Shown one piece after another: positions 1 through 8,852 of a DNA stretch of 64,000 bases; position 1 is the stretch's first letter, and the number at the start of each line of letters is the position of its first letter. Origin of the DNA: CAZSLI01 sp964607705 (lineage in GTDB: Bacteria > Actinomycetota > Coriobacteriia > Anaerosomatales > PHET01); contig CAZSLI010000007.1 of assembly GCA_964607705.1 (NCBI GenBank), positions 1 through 64,000 on the forward strand. The letters run 5' to 3'. Position numbers and translations under genes: made by a program. The notes under the pieces are model-generated. The model made no database searches. It worked only from the letters and a program-made list of their open reading frames with translations, and was not told the origin of the DNA.

Positions 1-698
1 GCAAGGCGCTCGCCTTCGCGCACGGCTTCAACATCCGCTTCGACCAGATCGTCGCCCCTGAGGGCGTCGACGTCATCATGATCGCCCCCAAGGGCCCGGG
101 CCACATGGTCCGCCGCGTGTACACCGAGGGCTCGGGCGTTCCCTGCCTGATCGCCGTTCACCAGGACTCGACCGGCAAGGCGCGCGACCTGGCCATGAGC
201 TACGCGTGGGGCATCGGCGGCGCACGTGCCGGCGTGATTGAGACCAGCTTCTCCGAGGAGACCGAGACCGATCTCTTCGGCGAGCAGGTCGTGCTCTGTG
301 GTGGGCTCACTCACCTCATCGAGGCAGGCTTCGATACGCTCGTCGAGGCCGGCTACCAGCCGGAGATCGCGTACTTCGAGTGCTTGCACGAGGTCAAGCT
401 GATCGTCGACCTCATGTACGAGGGCGGCATGGCGAAGATGCGCGACTCGATCAGCAACACCGCTGAGTTCGGCGACTACTACACCGGTCCCAAGATCGTC
501 ACCGACGAGACGCGCGAGGCGATGGCCCAGGCGCTGTGGGACATCCAGAACGGCACGTTCGCGCGCGACTTCATCCTCGACAACAAGGCGGGGTCGGCGT
601 GGTTCAAGTCGATGCGCCGCATCCACGCCGACGCCTACATCGAAGAGGTGGGCGGCGAGCTGCGCTCGATGTTCTCGTGGATCAAGAAGGACGTATAG
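1..698 (+). CDS. ilvC: Ketol-acid reductoisomerase, 3' part (start outside window)
   Basis: The reading frame is open from the first bases and ends at TAG 696-698. About 231 residues are visible of a class I enzyme of roughly 330. KARI isomerises and reduces acetolactate or acetohydroxybutyrate with NADPH and Mg2+ in valine, leucine and isoleucine synthesis. Seen: the N-domain signature MIAPKGPGH near the left edge, and the helical knotted domain motif ETDLFGEQVVLCGG, which carries Mg ligands in this family. Both match the family closely. It heads a plus-strand amino acid cluster (aminotransferase, serA, leuA, leuC). The NADPH-binding loop lies outside the window. Confidence 0.96.
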   Translation, partial: KALAFAHGFNIRFDQIVAPEGVDVIMIAPKGPGHMVRRVYTEGSGVPCLIAVHQDSTGKARDLAMSYAWGIGGARAGVIETSFSEETETDLFGEQVVLCGGLTHLIEAGFDTLVEAGYQPEIAYFECLHEVKLIVDLMYEGGMAKMRDSISNTAEFGDYYTGPKIVTDETREAMAQALWDIQNGTFARDFILDNKAGSAWFKSMRRIHADAYIEEVGGELRSMFSWIKKDV

Positions 699-742
699 CC
701 GACCGCGCCAGTAGCGAGAAGAAAGCTAGGGGGATCCACCTG

Positions 743-1888
743 ATGCAGAAGAAGTACCTGATGACTCCGGGACCCACGCCCGTGCCGGCCGAGGTCCTGC
801 TTACGCAGGCGGCTCCGATCATCCACCACCGGACGCCGGACTTCTCGGCGGCCTTCGCGGAGGCGATCAAGGGGCTCAAGTACGTGTTCCAGACCGAGGG
901 CGACGCGCTGCTGTTCGCGTCCTCGGGGACTGGCGTCATGGAGGCGGCGATCGCCAACTGCTTCTGCGTCGGCGATACGGTGATCGTGACGCGCAACGGC
1001 AAGTTCGGCGACCGGCAGAAGCAGATCTGCGAGGTCTACGGCCTGAACGTGATCGACCTCGCCTACGAGTGGACCGAGGTCGTTCGGCCCGCCGACGTGG
1101 CCGAGGCGCTCCAGAAGAACCCGGGCGTCCGCGGCGTCATCGTGACGCAGAGCGAGACCTCGAGCGGTGTGCTCAACGACGTGAAGGCGCTCGGCGAGAT
1201 CGTGCGCGGGTACGACGAGTGCGTGTTGATCGTCGACTCGATCACCGGTATCGGCGCGGTCGACTGCAAGACCGACGAGTGGGGCCTCGACGTCGTCATG
1301 ACCGGCTCCCAGAAGGGCCTCATGCTGCCGCCGGGTCTTGCGGCCTGCACGGTGAGCGAGAAGGCGTGGCGTGCCTACGAGCGCTCGACGCTGCCCAAGT
1401 ACTACTTCGACTGGAAAAAGTACCAGAAGAACATCGCCAAGGACACGACGCCGTTCACTCCGGCCGTCTCGCTGGTGCTGGGCCTCAATGTGGCGCTCAA
1501 CATGATCCGCGAGGAGGGTCTCGAGAACACGATCGCCCGTCACTCGATGCTCGCCGAGGCGACCCGTCAGGGCTGCGAGGCTCTCGGCATGAAGCTGTTC
1601 GCCCCGCCTGAAGGCCGCGGCAGCGCGGTCACGCCCGTGTGGGTGCCCGAGGGCGTGGACGGCAAGGCCATCGTCAAGACGATGAAGAGCAAGTTCGGCA
1701 TCACCATCGCCGGTGGCCAGGACCAGTACGAAGGCCGCATCTTCCGCATCGGCCACCTGGGCTACTTCGGGCCGTTCGACATCATCACGACCCTTGCGGG
1801 TCTCGAGATGACGCTCGCCGGCCTCGGCTACGAATTCGAGCGCGGAAGCGGCATCAAGGCCGCCGAGTCCGTCTTCATGGAAGGGTAG
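743..1888 (+). CDS. Class V PLP-dependent aminotransferase (serine/alanine-glyoxylate or phosphoserine type)
   Basis: A 381-residue fold-type I aminotransferase related to alanine-glyoxylate and serine-pyruvate aminotransferases. Seen: the N-terminal MTPGPTPVP signature, HHRTPDF, and the PLP lysine in TGSQKGL at about residue 191. The ATG at 743 is chosen because an AGGGGGA SD lies 8-9 nt upstream and the family start motif follows at once; the frame stays open further upstream only inside ilvC. It ends 9 nt before serA. In several anaerobes and thermophiles a class V enzyme beside serA replaces SerC in phosphoserine synthesis, so that role is a reasonable inference. The donor and acceptor cannot be read from sequence. 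Confidence 0.85.
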   Translation: MQKKYLMTPGPTPVPAEVLLTQAAPIIHHRTPDFSAAFAEAIKGLKYVFQTEGDALLFASSGTGVMEAAIANCFCVGDTVIVTRNGKFGDRQKQICEVYGLNVIDLAYEWTEVVRPADVAEALQKNPGVRGVIVTQSETSSGVLNDVKALGEIVRGYDECVLIVDSITGIGAVDCKTDEWGLDVVMTGSQKGLMLPPGLAACTVSEKAWRAYERSTLPKYYFDWKKYQKNIAKDTTPFTPAVSLVLGLNVALNMIREEGLENTIARHSMLAEATRQGCEALGMKLFAPPEGRGSAVTPVWVPEGVDGKAIVKTMKSKFGITIAGGQDQYEGRIFRIGHLGYFGPFDIITTLAGLEMTLAGLGYEFERGSGIKAAESVFMEG

Positions 1889-1897
1889 GGGGAACCG

Positions 1898-3478
1898 TTG
1901 AAGGTACTTGTTGCTGAAAGCATCGCCGCGAGCGGAGTTGCGGCACTCAAGGAGAAGTTCGACGTCGAGGTGAAGACCGACCTCACGCCTGAGCAACTCG
2001 TCGCCGAGATCCCCGCATACGACGCGCTCATCGTCCGTTCGGCCACGCGCGCCACGCGCGAGGTCATCGAGGCCGGCACGAACCTCAAGATCATCGGCCG
2101 CGCCGGTGTGGGCGTGGATAACGTGGACGTGGACGCCGCCACCGAGCGCGGCATCATCGTCTGCAACGCCCCGACCTCGAACGTGGTGTCAGCCGCCGAG
2201 CAGACCATGGCGCTCATGCTCTCGATGGCGCGCCGCACCCCGCAGGCCAACGCCTCCATGAAGCAGTGCAAGTGGGAGCGCTCGAAGTTCACGGGCGCGG
2301 AGCTCTACGAGAAGACGCTCGCCGTCTTCGGGCTCGGCCGCATCGGCTCGCTCGTCGCCGAGCGCGCTCGCGGCTTCGGCATGAAGCTCATCGCCTACGA
2401 CCCTTACGTCTCGGAGTCCCGCGCCGCCGAGATGGGCGTCACGCTCTACGAGAATGTGGACGACCTGCTCCCGCTCGCCGACTTCATCACGGTGCACCTG
2501 CCCAAGACCAAGGACACCATCGGCATGTTCGGCACCGAGCGCTTCGCGATGATGAAGGACGGCGTCTACCTCGTGAACACCGCCCGCGGCGGCATCTACC
2601 AGGTGGATGCGCTCGCGGACGCGCTGCGCAGCGGCAAGGTCGCCGGCGCCGCCATCGACGTCTTCGAGATCGAGCCGTGCACCGACTCGCCGCTCGTCGA
2701 GTTCGACAACGTGATCCTCACCCCGCACCTCGGTGCCTCCACCTCCGAGGCGCAGGACCGCGCCGGCGAGCAGATCGCCGAATTCGTGATACTCGGCCTC
2801 GAGGGCCGCATGGTGCCGACCGCCGTGAACGTCGCGCCGGTCTCGCCCGAGGTCATGGAGAAGGTCGGCCCCTACATCGACCTGGCGCAGGACATGAGCT
2901 GCATGCTCGCGCAGTTCGCGCATGGCGGTATCGAGGCGCTCGACATCATGACCGTCGGCCAGCTTGCCGAGACCGACACGCGCATCGTGCGGACAGCCGC
3001 CCTCAAGGGCATGCTCACGCGTGCCACCGATGAGGCCGTCAACTTCGTGAACGCCGATTACCTCGCCGAGAGCCGCGGCATCCGCGTCACTGAGACCAAG
3101 CGCGCCGAGACCCACGACTTCGTATCGATGGTCATCCTGCGCGCGGAGACGCCGCACGGGCCGTGCGAGATCGGTGCCGCGCTGGTCGGCAAGAAGGACG
3201 AGCCGCGTATCGTCACGCTGTTCGGCTACGACATGGACCTTGCGCCGAGTAAGAACATGGCGTTCTTCCGCTATCAGGACCGCCCCGGCATGATCGGCAA
3301 GGTCGGGACGATCCTGGGCGAGATCGGCATCAACATCGGCTCCATGCAGGTCAGCCGTACCGAGGAGGGCGGACAGGCGCTCATGGCGCTCACCGTCGAC
3401 GCGGTGCTCGACCCGCAGCTGCTCGAGCGGATCAAGGGCGAGGCAGCGATGGACGACGCCTGGTACGTGCAGCTGTAG
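1898..3478 (+). CDS. serA: D-3-phosphoglycerate dehydrogenase
   Basis: A 526-residue long-type SerA, which oxidises 3-phosphoglycerate with NAD+ in the first step of serine synthesis. Seen: catalytic and NAD domains with GLGRIG at about residues 145-150, the NTARGG arginine and the HLGAST histidine of D-2-hydroxyacid dehydrogenases, an intervening (ASB-type) domain at about residues 320-445, and a C-terminal ACT domain beginning near MAFFRYQDRPGMIGKVG. Length and domain order match the actinobacterial form with serine feedback control. The start is TTG at 1898, with the SD-like AGGGGGAA a few bases upstream, 9 nt after the aminotransferase stop. The pair probably forms a serine synthesis unit. 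Confidence 0.95.
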   Translation: MKVLVAESIAASGVAALKEKFDVEVKTDLTPEQLVAEIPAYDALIVRSATRATREVIEAGTNLKIIGRAGVGVDNVDVDAATERGIIVCNAPTSNVVSAAEQTMALMLSMARRTPQANASMKQCKWERSKFTGAELYEKTLAVFGLGRIGSLVAERARGFGMKLIAYDPYVSESRAAEMGVTLYENVDDLLPLADFITVHLPKTKDTIGMFGTERFAMMKDGVYLVNTARGGIYQVDALADALRSGKVAGAAIDVFEIEPCTDSPLVEFDNVILTPHLGASTSEAQDRAGEQIAEFVILGLEGRMVPTAVNVAPVSPEVMEKVGPYIDLAQDMSCMLAQFAHGGIEALDIMTVGQLAETDTRIVRTAALKGMLTRATDEAVNFVNADYLAESRGIRVTETKRAETHDFVSMVILRAETPHGPCEIGAALVGKKDEPRIVTLFGYDMDLAPSKNMAFFRYQDRPGMIGKVGTILGEIGINIGSMQVSRTEEGGQALMALTVDAVLDPQLLERIKGEAAMDDAWYVQL

Positions 3479-3514
3479 ATGGGTCGTGACTCCGTGACAT
3501 ACCGCGCGAGACAT

Positions 3515-3600
3515 CACCTCCTCGGAGGGCGACTTAGGTAGCCGGTGGGCCCCGTCCGGCCCCCGGCTGCTACGTACGCCCGTCATACCACCCGGAGGTG
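3515..3600 (+). promoter_or_regulatory. leuA leader: GC-rich hairpin and possible SD sequestration
   Basis: The 129-nt gap between serA and leuA holds a strong hairpin at about 3538-3573 (GCCGG/CCGGC and GGGCC/GGCCC arms, 6-nt loop) without a following U tract. CACCTCC at 3515-3521 is an exact reverse complement of the leuA SD GGAGGTG at 3594-3600, so the ribosome site could be masked. A 20-codon frame (3479-3541, three Leu codons, no SD) ends exactly at the hairpin base, as in leader-peptide attenuators. This is suggestive only. Confidence 0.4.
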
Positions 3601-3607
3601 ACACGAC

Positions 3608-5155
3608 ATGAGCAACGAACGCGTCCACATATTCGATACGACCCTGCGCGACGGGGAGCAGTCCCCGGGCGCCAGCATGAACACCGACGAGAAGCTCGAG
3701 ATCGCTCGGCAGCTGGTGCGGCTGGGTGTCGACATCATCGAGGCCGGCTTCCCGGTCTCGAGCCCCGGCGACTTCGAGAGCGTCCGGCGCATCGGTGCCG
3801 AGGTGGGGGACCGCGCGATCACGTGCGCGCTCACCCGCGCGGTGCCCAAGGACATCGAGGTGGCGGCCGACGCGCTGAAGACGGCCGTCCGACCGCGCAT
3901 CCACACGGGCATCGGCGTCTCCGAGTCGCACCTGCGCGACAAGCTGCGCATCGGCCGCGACGAGGCCGTCGAGCGCGCTGTGGCCGCCGTGAGACTCTCC
4001 CGCACCCTCGTCGACGACGTCGAGTTCTATGCCGAGGATGCCGGCCGCGCGGAACCCGAGTTCCTGTACCGCATGATCGAGGCGGTCGTCGCTGCCGGCG
4101 CGACCGTCGTCAACATCCCGGACACCACCGGCTACGCGTACCCGGAGGTCTTCGGCGGCCTCATCGGCGGCCTCATGGAGCACGTCTCGGGCATCGAGAA
4201 CGTCACCGTGAGCGTGCACTGCCATAACGACCTCGGCATGGCGACCGCTAACGCGCTGGCGGCGGTCAAGGCCGGCGCACGCCAGGTGGAATGCACGATC
4301 AACGGCATCGGCGAGCGTGCGGGCAACACCTCGCTGGAGGAAGTCGTCATGGCGCTCAGGATGCGCCCCGACGTCTTCGGCGTGGAGACAGGGATCAACA
4401 CGCGCGAGATCACGCGCACCTCGCGCCTCGTCTCGAGCATCACGGGCATCGTCGTGCAGCCCAACAAGGCTATCGTCGGCGCCAACGCGTTCGCGCACAG
4501 CAGCGGCATCCACCAGGACGGCGTGCTCAAGGAGCGCTCGACCTACGAGATCATCGATCCGGCCGACGTGGGAGCCGGCGGCTCCAGCATCGTGCTCACC
4601 GCACGAAGCGGCCGCCACGCTCTGCGACACCGGCTCGAGGAGCTCGGCTACGAGCTGCCCGACGACGAGTTCGAGCGCGTCCACGCCGAGTTCCTGCGGC
4701 TCGCCGACAAGAAGAAGGAAGTCTACGACGAGGATCTCGAAGCCCTGGTCGGGGAGACCGAGCGTACGCTGCACGAGGTCTACCACCTCGAGCAGGTGCA
4801 CTTCACGAGCGGCGAGCCGGGTATCCCGACCGCGACGGTCGAGCTGACCGAGACGGCTACCGGTGCGCAGATGATCGACTCAAGCCACGGGACCGGTCCG
4901 GTCGATGCGGTCTACAAGGCGATCAACCGCATCGTCGACGTCGAGAACGACCTCATCGAGTTCCGCGTCGAGGCCGTCACCCGCGGCATAGACGCCCTCG
5001 GCGAGGTGACCATCCGCGTGCGCGACGCCGCCGGCGACATCTTCACCGGCCGAGGAGCGCACTCGGACATCATCGTGGCGTCCGCCAAGGCCTACACCAA
5101 CGCGCTCAACCGCCTGCTGACCGCGCAGAAGCGCGCCGTGGACGAGCCCGTCTGA
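3608..5155 (+). CDS. leuA: 2-isopropylmalate synthase
   Basis: A 515-residue enzyme that condenses acetyl-CoA with 2-oxoisovalerate, the committed step of leucine synthesis. Seen: FDTTLRDGEQSPG near the N-terminus (metal Asp and catalytic Arg), HCHNDLG at about residues 204-210 (metal His pair), NGIGERAGN, and a C-terminal regulatory domain of about 120 residues that binds leucine in this family. The ATG at 3608 has a near-perfect SD, GGAGGTGAC, 7 nt upstream. LeuA is preferred over citramalate or homocitrate synthase because of the LeuA-like N-terminus and because a separate CimA-type paralog lies at 52693. It is followed after 24 nt by leuC. Confidence 0.95.
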   Translation: MSNERVHIFDTTLRDGEQSPGASMNTDEKLEIARQLVRLGVDIIEAGFPVSSPGDFESVRRIGAEVGDRAITCALTRAVPKDIEVAADALKTAVRPRIHTGIGVSESHLRDKLRIGRDEAVERAVAAVRLSRTLVDDVEFYAEDAGRAEPEFLYRMIEAVVAAGATVVNIPDTTGYAYPEVFGGLIGGLMEHVSGIENVTVSVHCHNDLGMATANALAAVKAGARQVECTINGIGERAGNTSLEEVVMALRMRPDVFGVETGINTREITRTSRLVSSITGIVVQPNKAIVGANAFAHSSGIHQDGVLKERSTYEIIDPADVGAGGSSIVLTARSGRHALRHRLEELGYELPDDEFERVHAEFLRLADKKKEVYDEDLEALVGETERTLHEVYHLEQVHFTSGEPGIPTATVELTETATGAQMIDSSHGTGPVDAVYKAINRIVDVENDLIEFRVEAVTRGIDALGEVTIRVRDAAGDIFTGRGAHSDIIVASAKAYTNALNRLLTAQKRAVDEPV

Positions 5156-5179
5156 TCCGGACCGACGAAGGAGCCCCGA

Positions 5180-6448
5180 ATGACCCGCCCCATGACCATC
5201 ACCGAGAAGATCCTCGCCGCCCACGCCGGCCTTGACGAAGTCGTCCCCGGCCAGCTCATCAACTGCCGCCTGGACATCGTGCTCGCCAACGATGTGACCG
5301 CGCCCATCGCCATCAAGGAGTTCGCGAAGACCGGCGTCAACCGGGTCTGGGACGCCGAGAAGATCGCACTCGTGCCCGACCACTACACGCCCAACAAGGA
5401 CATCAAGTCCGCCGAGCAGGCGAAGATGATGCGCGACTTCGTGCGCGAGCAGGGCATCACGCACTACTACGAGATCGGCTGCATGGGTGTCGAACACGCG
5501 CTGCTCCCCGAGCAGGGCGTCGTCGTCCCTGGCGACGTGATCATCGGCGCCGACTCTCACACGTGTACCTACGGCGCGCTCGGTGCTTTCGCGACCGGAG
5601 TCGGCTCGACCGATGCCGCTGCGGGCATGGCGACCGGCGAGGCGTGGTTCAAGGTCCCCGCCTCGATCAAGTTCAACGTCGAGGGCGAGCTCGGCCCTTG
5701 GGTGAGCGCTAAGGACATCATCCTGCACATCATCGGCATGATCGGCGTCGACGGCGCTCTGTACCAGTCGATGGAGTTCACCGGCTCGACGATCCGCTCG
5801 CTCGACATGGACGGCCGCATGACCATCGCGAACATGGCGATCGAGGCCGGCGGCAAGAGCGGCATCATCGAGGTGGACGACGTCACGCGCGCCTACGTGA
5901 CCGGCCGCGCGGAGCGCCAGTGGGTCGAGTACCACAGCGACCCTGACGCCGAGTACGCCGCCGTCTACGAGATCGACGCTGCCGACATCGTGCCCACGGT
6001 TGCCTTCCCGCACCTGCCGAGCAACACACGCCCTGCGGCCGACAGCCGCGACGTCGTCGTCGATCAGGTGGTCATCGGCAGCTGCACGAACGGCCGGCTT
6101 GAGGACCTGCGCGTGGCCGCCGGCATCCTTAAGGGCCGCAAGGTGCATGAGAACGTGCGACTCATCGTCATCCCGGCGACGCAGGAGATCTACCGCCAAG
6201 CGATGCACGAGGGGCTATTCGACATCTTCCTCGACGCCAACGCGGCGGTCTCAACGCCCACGTGCGGGCCGTGCCTCGGCGGCCACATGGGCATCCTCGC
6301 GGCGGGGGAGCGTGCGGTCGCGACCACGAACCGCAACTTCGTGGGCCGCATGGGAGATCCGACCAGCGAGGTCTACTTGGCGTCGCCCGCCGTTGCGGCG
6401 GCAACTGCGGTCGCCGGCCATATCGCGCTCCCGGAGGACCTTGCGTAG
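5180..6448 (+). CDS. leuC: 3-isopropylmalate dehydratase, large subunit
   Basis: A 422-residue aconitase-superfamily [4Fe-4S] subunit that isomerises 2- to 3-isopropylmalate together with LeuD. Seen: the cluster-ligand cysteines in GSCTNGR (C302) and CGPCLGGH (C362, C365), and the GADSHTCTYGALGAF motif. The length fits the short archaeal/thermophile-type LeuC/HacA-like group rather than the roughly 465-residue enterobacterial form. The ATG at 5180 has AAGGAG 6 nt upstream. Its partner leuD lies 40 kb away at 46335, on the far side of the cytochrome and glycan region, which is unusual. The short type may also act on citramalate. Confidence 0.94.
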   Translation: MTRPMTITEKILAAHAGLDEVVPGQLINCRLDIVLANDVTAPIAIKEFAKTGVNRVWDAEKIALVPDHYTPNKDIKSAEQAKMMRDFVREQGITHYYEIGCMGVEHALLPEQGVVVPGDVIIGADSHTCTYGALGAFATGVGSTDAAAGMATGEAWFKVPASIKFNVEGELGPWVSAKDIILHIIGMIGVDGALYQSMEFTGSTIRSLDMDGRMTIANMAIEAGGKSGIIEVDDVTRAYVTGRAERQWVEYHSDPDAEYAAVYEIDAADIVPTVAFPHLPSNTRPAADSRDVVVDQVVIGSCTNGRLEDLRVAAGILKGRKVHENVRLIVIPATQEIYRQAMHEGLFDIFLDANAAVSTPTCGPCLGGHMGILAAGERAVATTNRNFVGRMGDPTSEVYLASPAVAAATAVAGHIALPEDLA

Positions 6449-6509
6449 CACCGCGCGCAGGGCATCTGCACCGAATCCCTTAACGATGCCGACCAGTGGC
6501 GTGGTTCTC

Positions 6510-6537
6510 GCTACCGCGTGAGTAGCGCTGCTACCGC
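6510..6537. repeat. Paired GCTACCGC repeat with small inverted repeat
   Basis: In the 229-bp gap upstream of cassette 1, GCTACCGC occurs at 6510-6517 and 6530-6537. The GTAGC/GCTAC palindrome with a 3-nt centre (6522-6534) overlaps the second copy. The position, before the first cassette gene, would suit an operator. No convincing -35/-10 pair was found beside it, so the role is a guess. Confidence 0.25.
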
Positions 6538-6677
6538 ATTCTTACTGGTGAATCGCATCCAGTATGTAGAAGTGATGGAATCCGGTTCATGAGCGGAGCC
6601 TCACTTTCGACAATGTTAGTATCCGCAAGGCCGCGAACAAGGACAGGTCGCACGCACGCGATGTGGAGGAACTCTGA

Positions 6678-7481
6678 ATGACTGATTCTGATCTGCAGCC
6701 TCAGGTCGCTGATCCGGGGGTCAACTCTCCCGATTCGGGCGGCGGTACCGCTCCCCGGGCAGTGCGCCGCTCCATGTTCGAAGACCCGATGGTTCGATGG
6801 ATGGGCGCGGCCGCGCTGGCCATGCTTGTCCTGTATCTTGCGACCATCTTGGGTGCGCTTCTCACAGGGGTGATCAGCACAGCCAAGGCGCCGAGAACCG
6901 CCGCCGAGCGTGCGCTCGCGGTAGCTGAGACTCGTTACCAGGCGAAGGATCGTACTGCCGCCGAGGTTGGCAAGTACGTGGATGCCCTGATCCGGATGAA
7001 GCGCTATTCGAAGGCTCAGTCGGTCATCGACGCGACGATCAAGAAAGTCGACCAGACCCGCGGCGCGGAGATCACCCTCGAGCAGGCGCGCCTCTACCTC
7101 GCCAAGGGCGAGTACAAGAAGGCCATCGAGGAGGCCGATAAGGCTCGCGCGATCATGCAGGCCCGATACGACAAAGAGATGAGCACCGACGCGGTGACCG
7201 AGTCACGCTCGTACGGGCTCCCGGAACCCTACAAGTCCGCCGTGCTCGTTCAGGCCGACGCCTACTCGGCGCTCAAGGACTGGGACAACGCGATCATCGC
7301 CTACAACGACTATCTCCCGCTCGACGAGGGCGCTGCAGACATCATGGTGCTTCGGGGCCTGGCGAAGATACAGGCCGGAGACACCAAGGGGGCCGAGAAG
7401 GACCTCAAGCAGGCGCTCAAGTACATGCCTGAAGACGAGAAGGCCTTGGCCGGGCTGAAGAAGATCGGAGCCGACGAGTGA
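6678..7481 (+). CDS. Membrane-anchored TPR protein, cytochrome cassette 1
   Basis: A 267-residue protein with a polar N-terminus (1-40), one membrane helix at about 42-66, and a helical C-terminal region with degenerate TPR units (for example KRYSKAQSVID, GEYKKAIEEADKA, KDWDNAIIAYND, GDTKGAEKDLKQAL). TPR domains scaffold protein complexes; here it probably sits outside the membrane beside the cytochrome machinery. It is a clear paralog of the protein at 40576: both share a TGVI-(S/N) ... APRTA segment right after the membrane helix. ATG 6678 has GGAGGA 7 nt upstream. Its stop overlaps the start of the next gene (GTGA), so the two are translationally coupled. The exact partner is unknown. Confidence 0.8.
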   Translation: MTDSDLQPQVADPGVNSPDSGGGTAPRAVRRSMFEDPMVRWMGAAALAMLVLYLATILGALLTGVISTAKAPRTAAERALAVAETRYQAKDRTAAEVGKYVDALIRMKRYSKAQSVIDATIKKVDQTRGAEITLEQARLYLAKGEYKKAIEEADKARAIMQARYDKEMSTDAVTESRSYGLPEPYKSAVLVQADAYSALKDWDNAIIAYNDYLPLDEGAADIMVLRGLAKIQAGDTKGAEKDLKQALKYMPEDEKALAGLKKIGADE

Positions 7482-8701
7482 GCGACATCAACGAAACTCC
7501 CGATCAGCCGGTGCAGGAGCGCCAGTACAAGTCCAAGAAGGGTCGGCGCATCCTTGCTGCCATCCTGGTGGTTCTCTTCCTGATGCTGATCGGCGTGTCC
7601 GCGTTCCTGTTGCGGATCATCCTGCCGCAAGGTGAGATCGCGACGAAGGACGATGCCGGCGGGCTCATATGGGTGCGCTCCATCTATGGGTGGGGACCGT
7701 ACACCAACCAGCAGCTACTCGGCCCGGTCAGCGTCGCCATAGGTCCCAACGGAACGATCTGGACGACCGAGGGCGACTCGGGCAAGGTCGCAGGCTTCAA
7801 TCCGGACGGGACGCTTCGGGCACGCGTCGGCATTGCGAAACCGATCATCCAGACTGCTACCGACGTGGGAGTCGACCCCCAGGGCCGGATCTATATCGCG
7901 GAGAGCAGCCAGGATGTCATCCACGTTCGCACCGCGGATGACCGCGAAGTGCAGACTCTCAAGGTCGACACGCCGATGTCGGTGACCGCCACCGACGACC
8001 GGATCATCGTGGGCTCGCAGGCGGGCTTCGCGATCCTCGACAAGGATGGCAAGCCGATCAAGATCATCGGCACTAAGGGTACCGGGGACGCGCAGTTCGA
8101 TTCCGTCAACGGACTTGCGGTGGGCGAGAACGGCACGATCTTCGTCTCGGACACCTACAACAACCGGATCAGCGCGTACGACCGGAACGGTAATCGTCTG
8201 TGGATCGTCAAGACGGGCAATCCCGGTAACAAGTCGGACATCACCGGTGCCGCGAAGCAGAAGACCACGATCAAGGAAGAAGCGAAGCTGCAGCTCCCTC
8301 TCCAGTTGGCGGTTGACGGCGCGGGACGCGTCATCGTCGTTGACGCGTTCGACTTCAGTCTCACCGTACTCAATCCCAAGAACGGGCGCCTGATCGCTAA
8401 GTACGGAAAGCCCGGTGGCAAGGATGGGCAGTTCACATATCCGGCGGGAGTCGCGTACGACGCGCAGCGCGACTGGTTCGCCGTAGCCGACACGATGAAC
8501 GCTCGTGTTCAGCTCGTTCGGCTCCCGGACTCGGGAGGGTCGCCGGTCGCCGGCATCGCTCGCACCCTGACCGGCCCGATCCGCGCGTGTTTCGTGCCGC
8601 TGATCATCCTGCTCATCGCGCTCATCGTCGGTGTTGTCGGGCGTTCGAGGCGCAAGGCGAAGCTGGCGCGGGCGGCGTCGACTGAGGGGGTAGTCGACTA
8701 G
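7478..8701 (+). CDS. NHL-repeat beta-propeller protein with two membrane helices, cassette 1
   Basis: A 407-residue protein with an N-terminal membrane helix (about 24-47), a propeller built of NHL repeats (strand motifs such as GPNGTIWTTEG, DPQGRIYIAES, ENGTIFVSDTYNNRI, and a late DTMNARVQLV blade), and a second membrane helix near the C-terminus (about 366-388) followed by a basic RSRRKAK tail. The propeller is thus tethered at both ends and, by the positive-inside rule, faces outward. The paralog at 41341 has the same plan and shares the IWVRSIYGWG-like stretch after the first helix. NHL proteins often accompany multiheme cytochrome genes in other electroactive microbes; their role is unsettled. 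The start is GTG at 7478, with GGAG 7 nt upstream. Confidence 0.85.
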   Translation: MSDINETPDQPVQERQYKSKKGRRILAAILVVLFLMLIGVSAFLLRIILPQGEIATKDDAGGLIWVRSIYGWGPYTNQQLLGPVSVAIGPNGTIWTTEGDSGKVAGFNPDGTLRARVGIAKPIIQTATDVGVDPQGRIYIAESSQDVIHVRTADDREVQTLKVDTPMSVTATDDRIIVGSQAGFAILDKDGKPIKIIGTKGTGDAQFDSVNGLAVGENGTIFVSDTYNNRISAYDRNGNRLWIVKTGNPGNKSDITGAAKQKTTIKEEAKLQLPLQLAVDGAGRVIVVDAFDFSLTVLNPKNGRLIAKYGKPGGKDGQFTYPAGVAYDAQRDWFAVADTMNARVQLVRLPDSGGSPVAGIARTLTGPIRACFVPLIILLIALIVGVVGRSRRKAKLARAASTEGVVD

Positions 8702-8811
8702 TCAGGCAGGTGCTGGCAACTTGTTGGAAGAGATGCGCAGAAACTGTGAGATTTTGCTCGACTCTGAGGGCATCCTTAGCTATCATGAAGCTTGGCATTA
8801 ATAGGTATCCA

Positions 8812-8852
8812 GTCACCAGTGCGCTTGGTGACGCGTACTCGGCGAAAGCCGA
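8812..8852 (+). promoter_or_regulatory. Structured leader of the hexaheme cytochrome gene
   Basis: Two adjacent hairpins precede the SD: GTCACCA/TGGTGAC (8812-8818 with 8826-8832, 7-nt loop) and TCGGC-GAAA-GCCGA (8839-8852), capped by a GNRA tetraloop. They fold independently of the coding region and end about 20 nt before the SD. No known riboswitch consensus was recognised. Confidence 0.45.

Noticed and set aside
2189..4801. 870-residue open frame on the minus strand across serA and leuA
   Set aside because: It is antisense to two clear enzymes, is rich in Arg, Asp, Leu and Val as expected for a shadow frame at high GC, and shows no family motif or SD.
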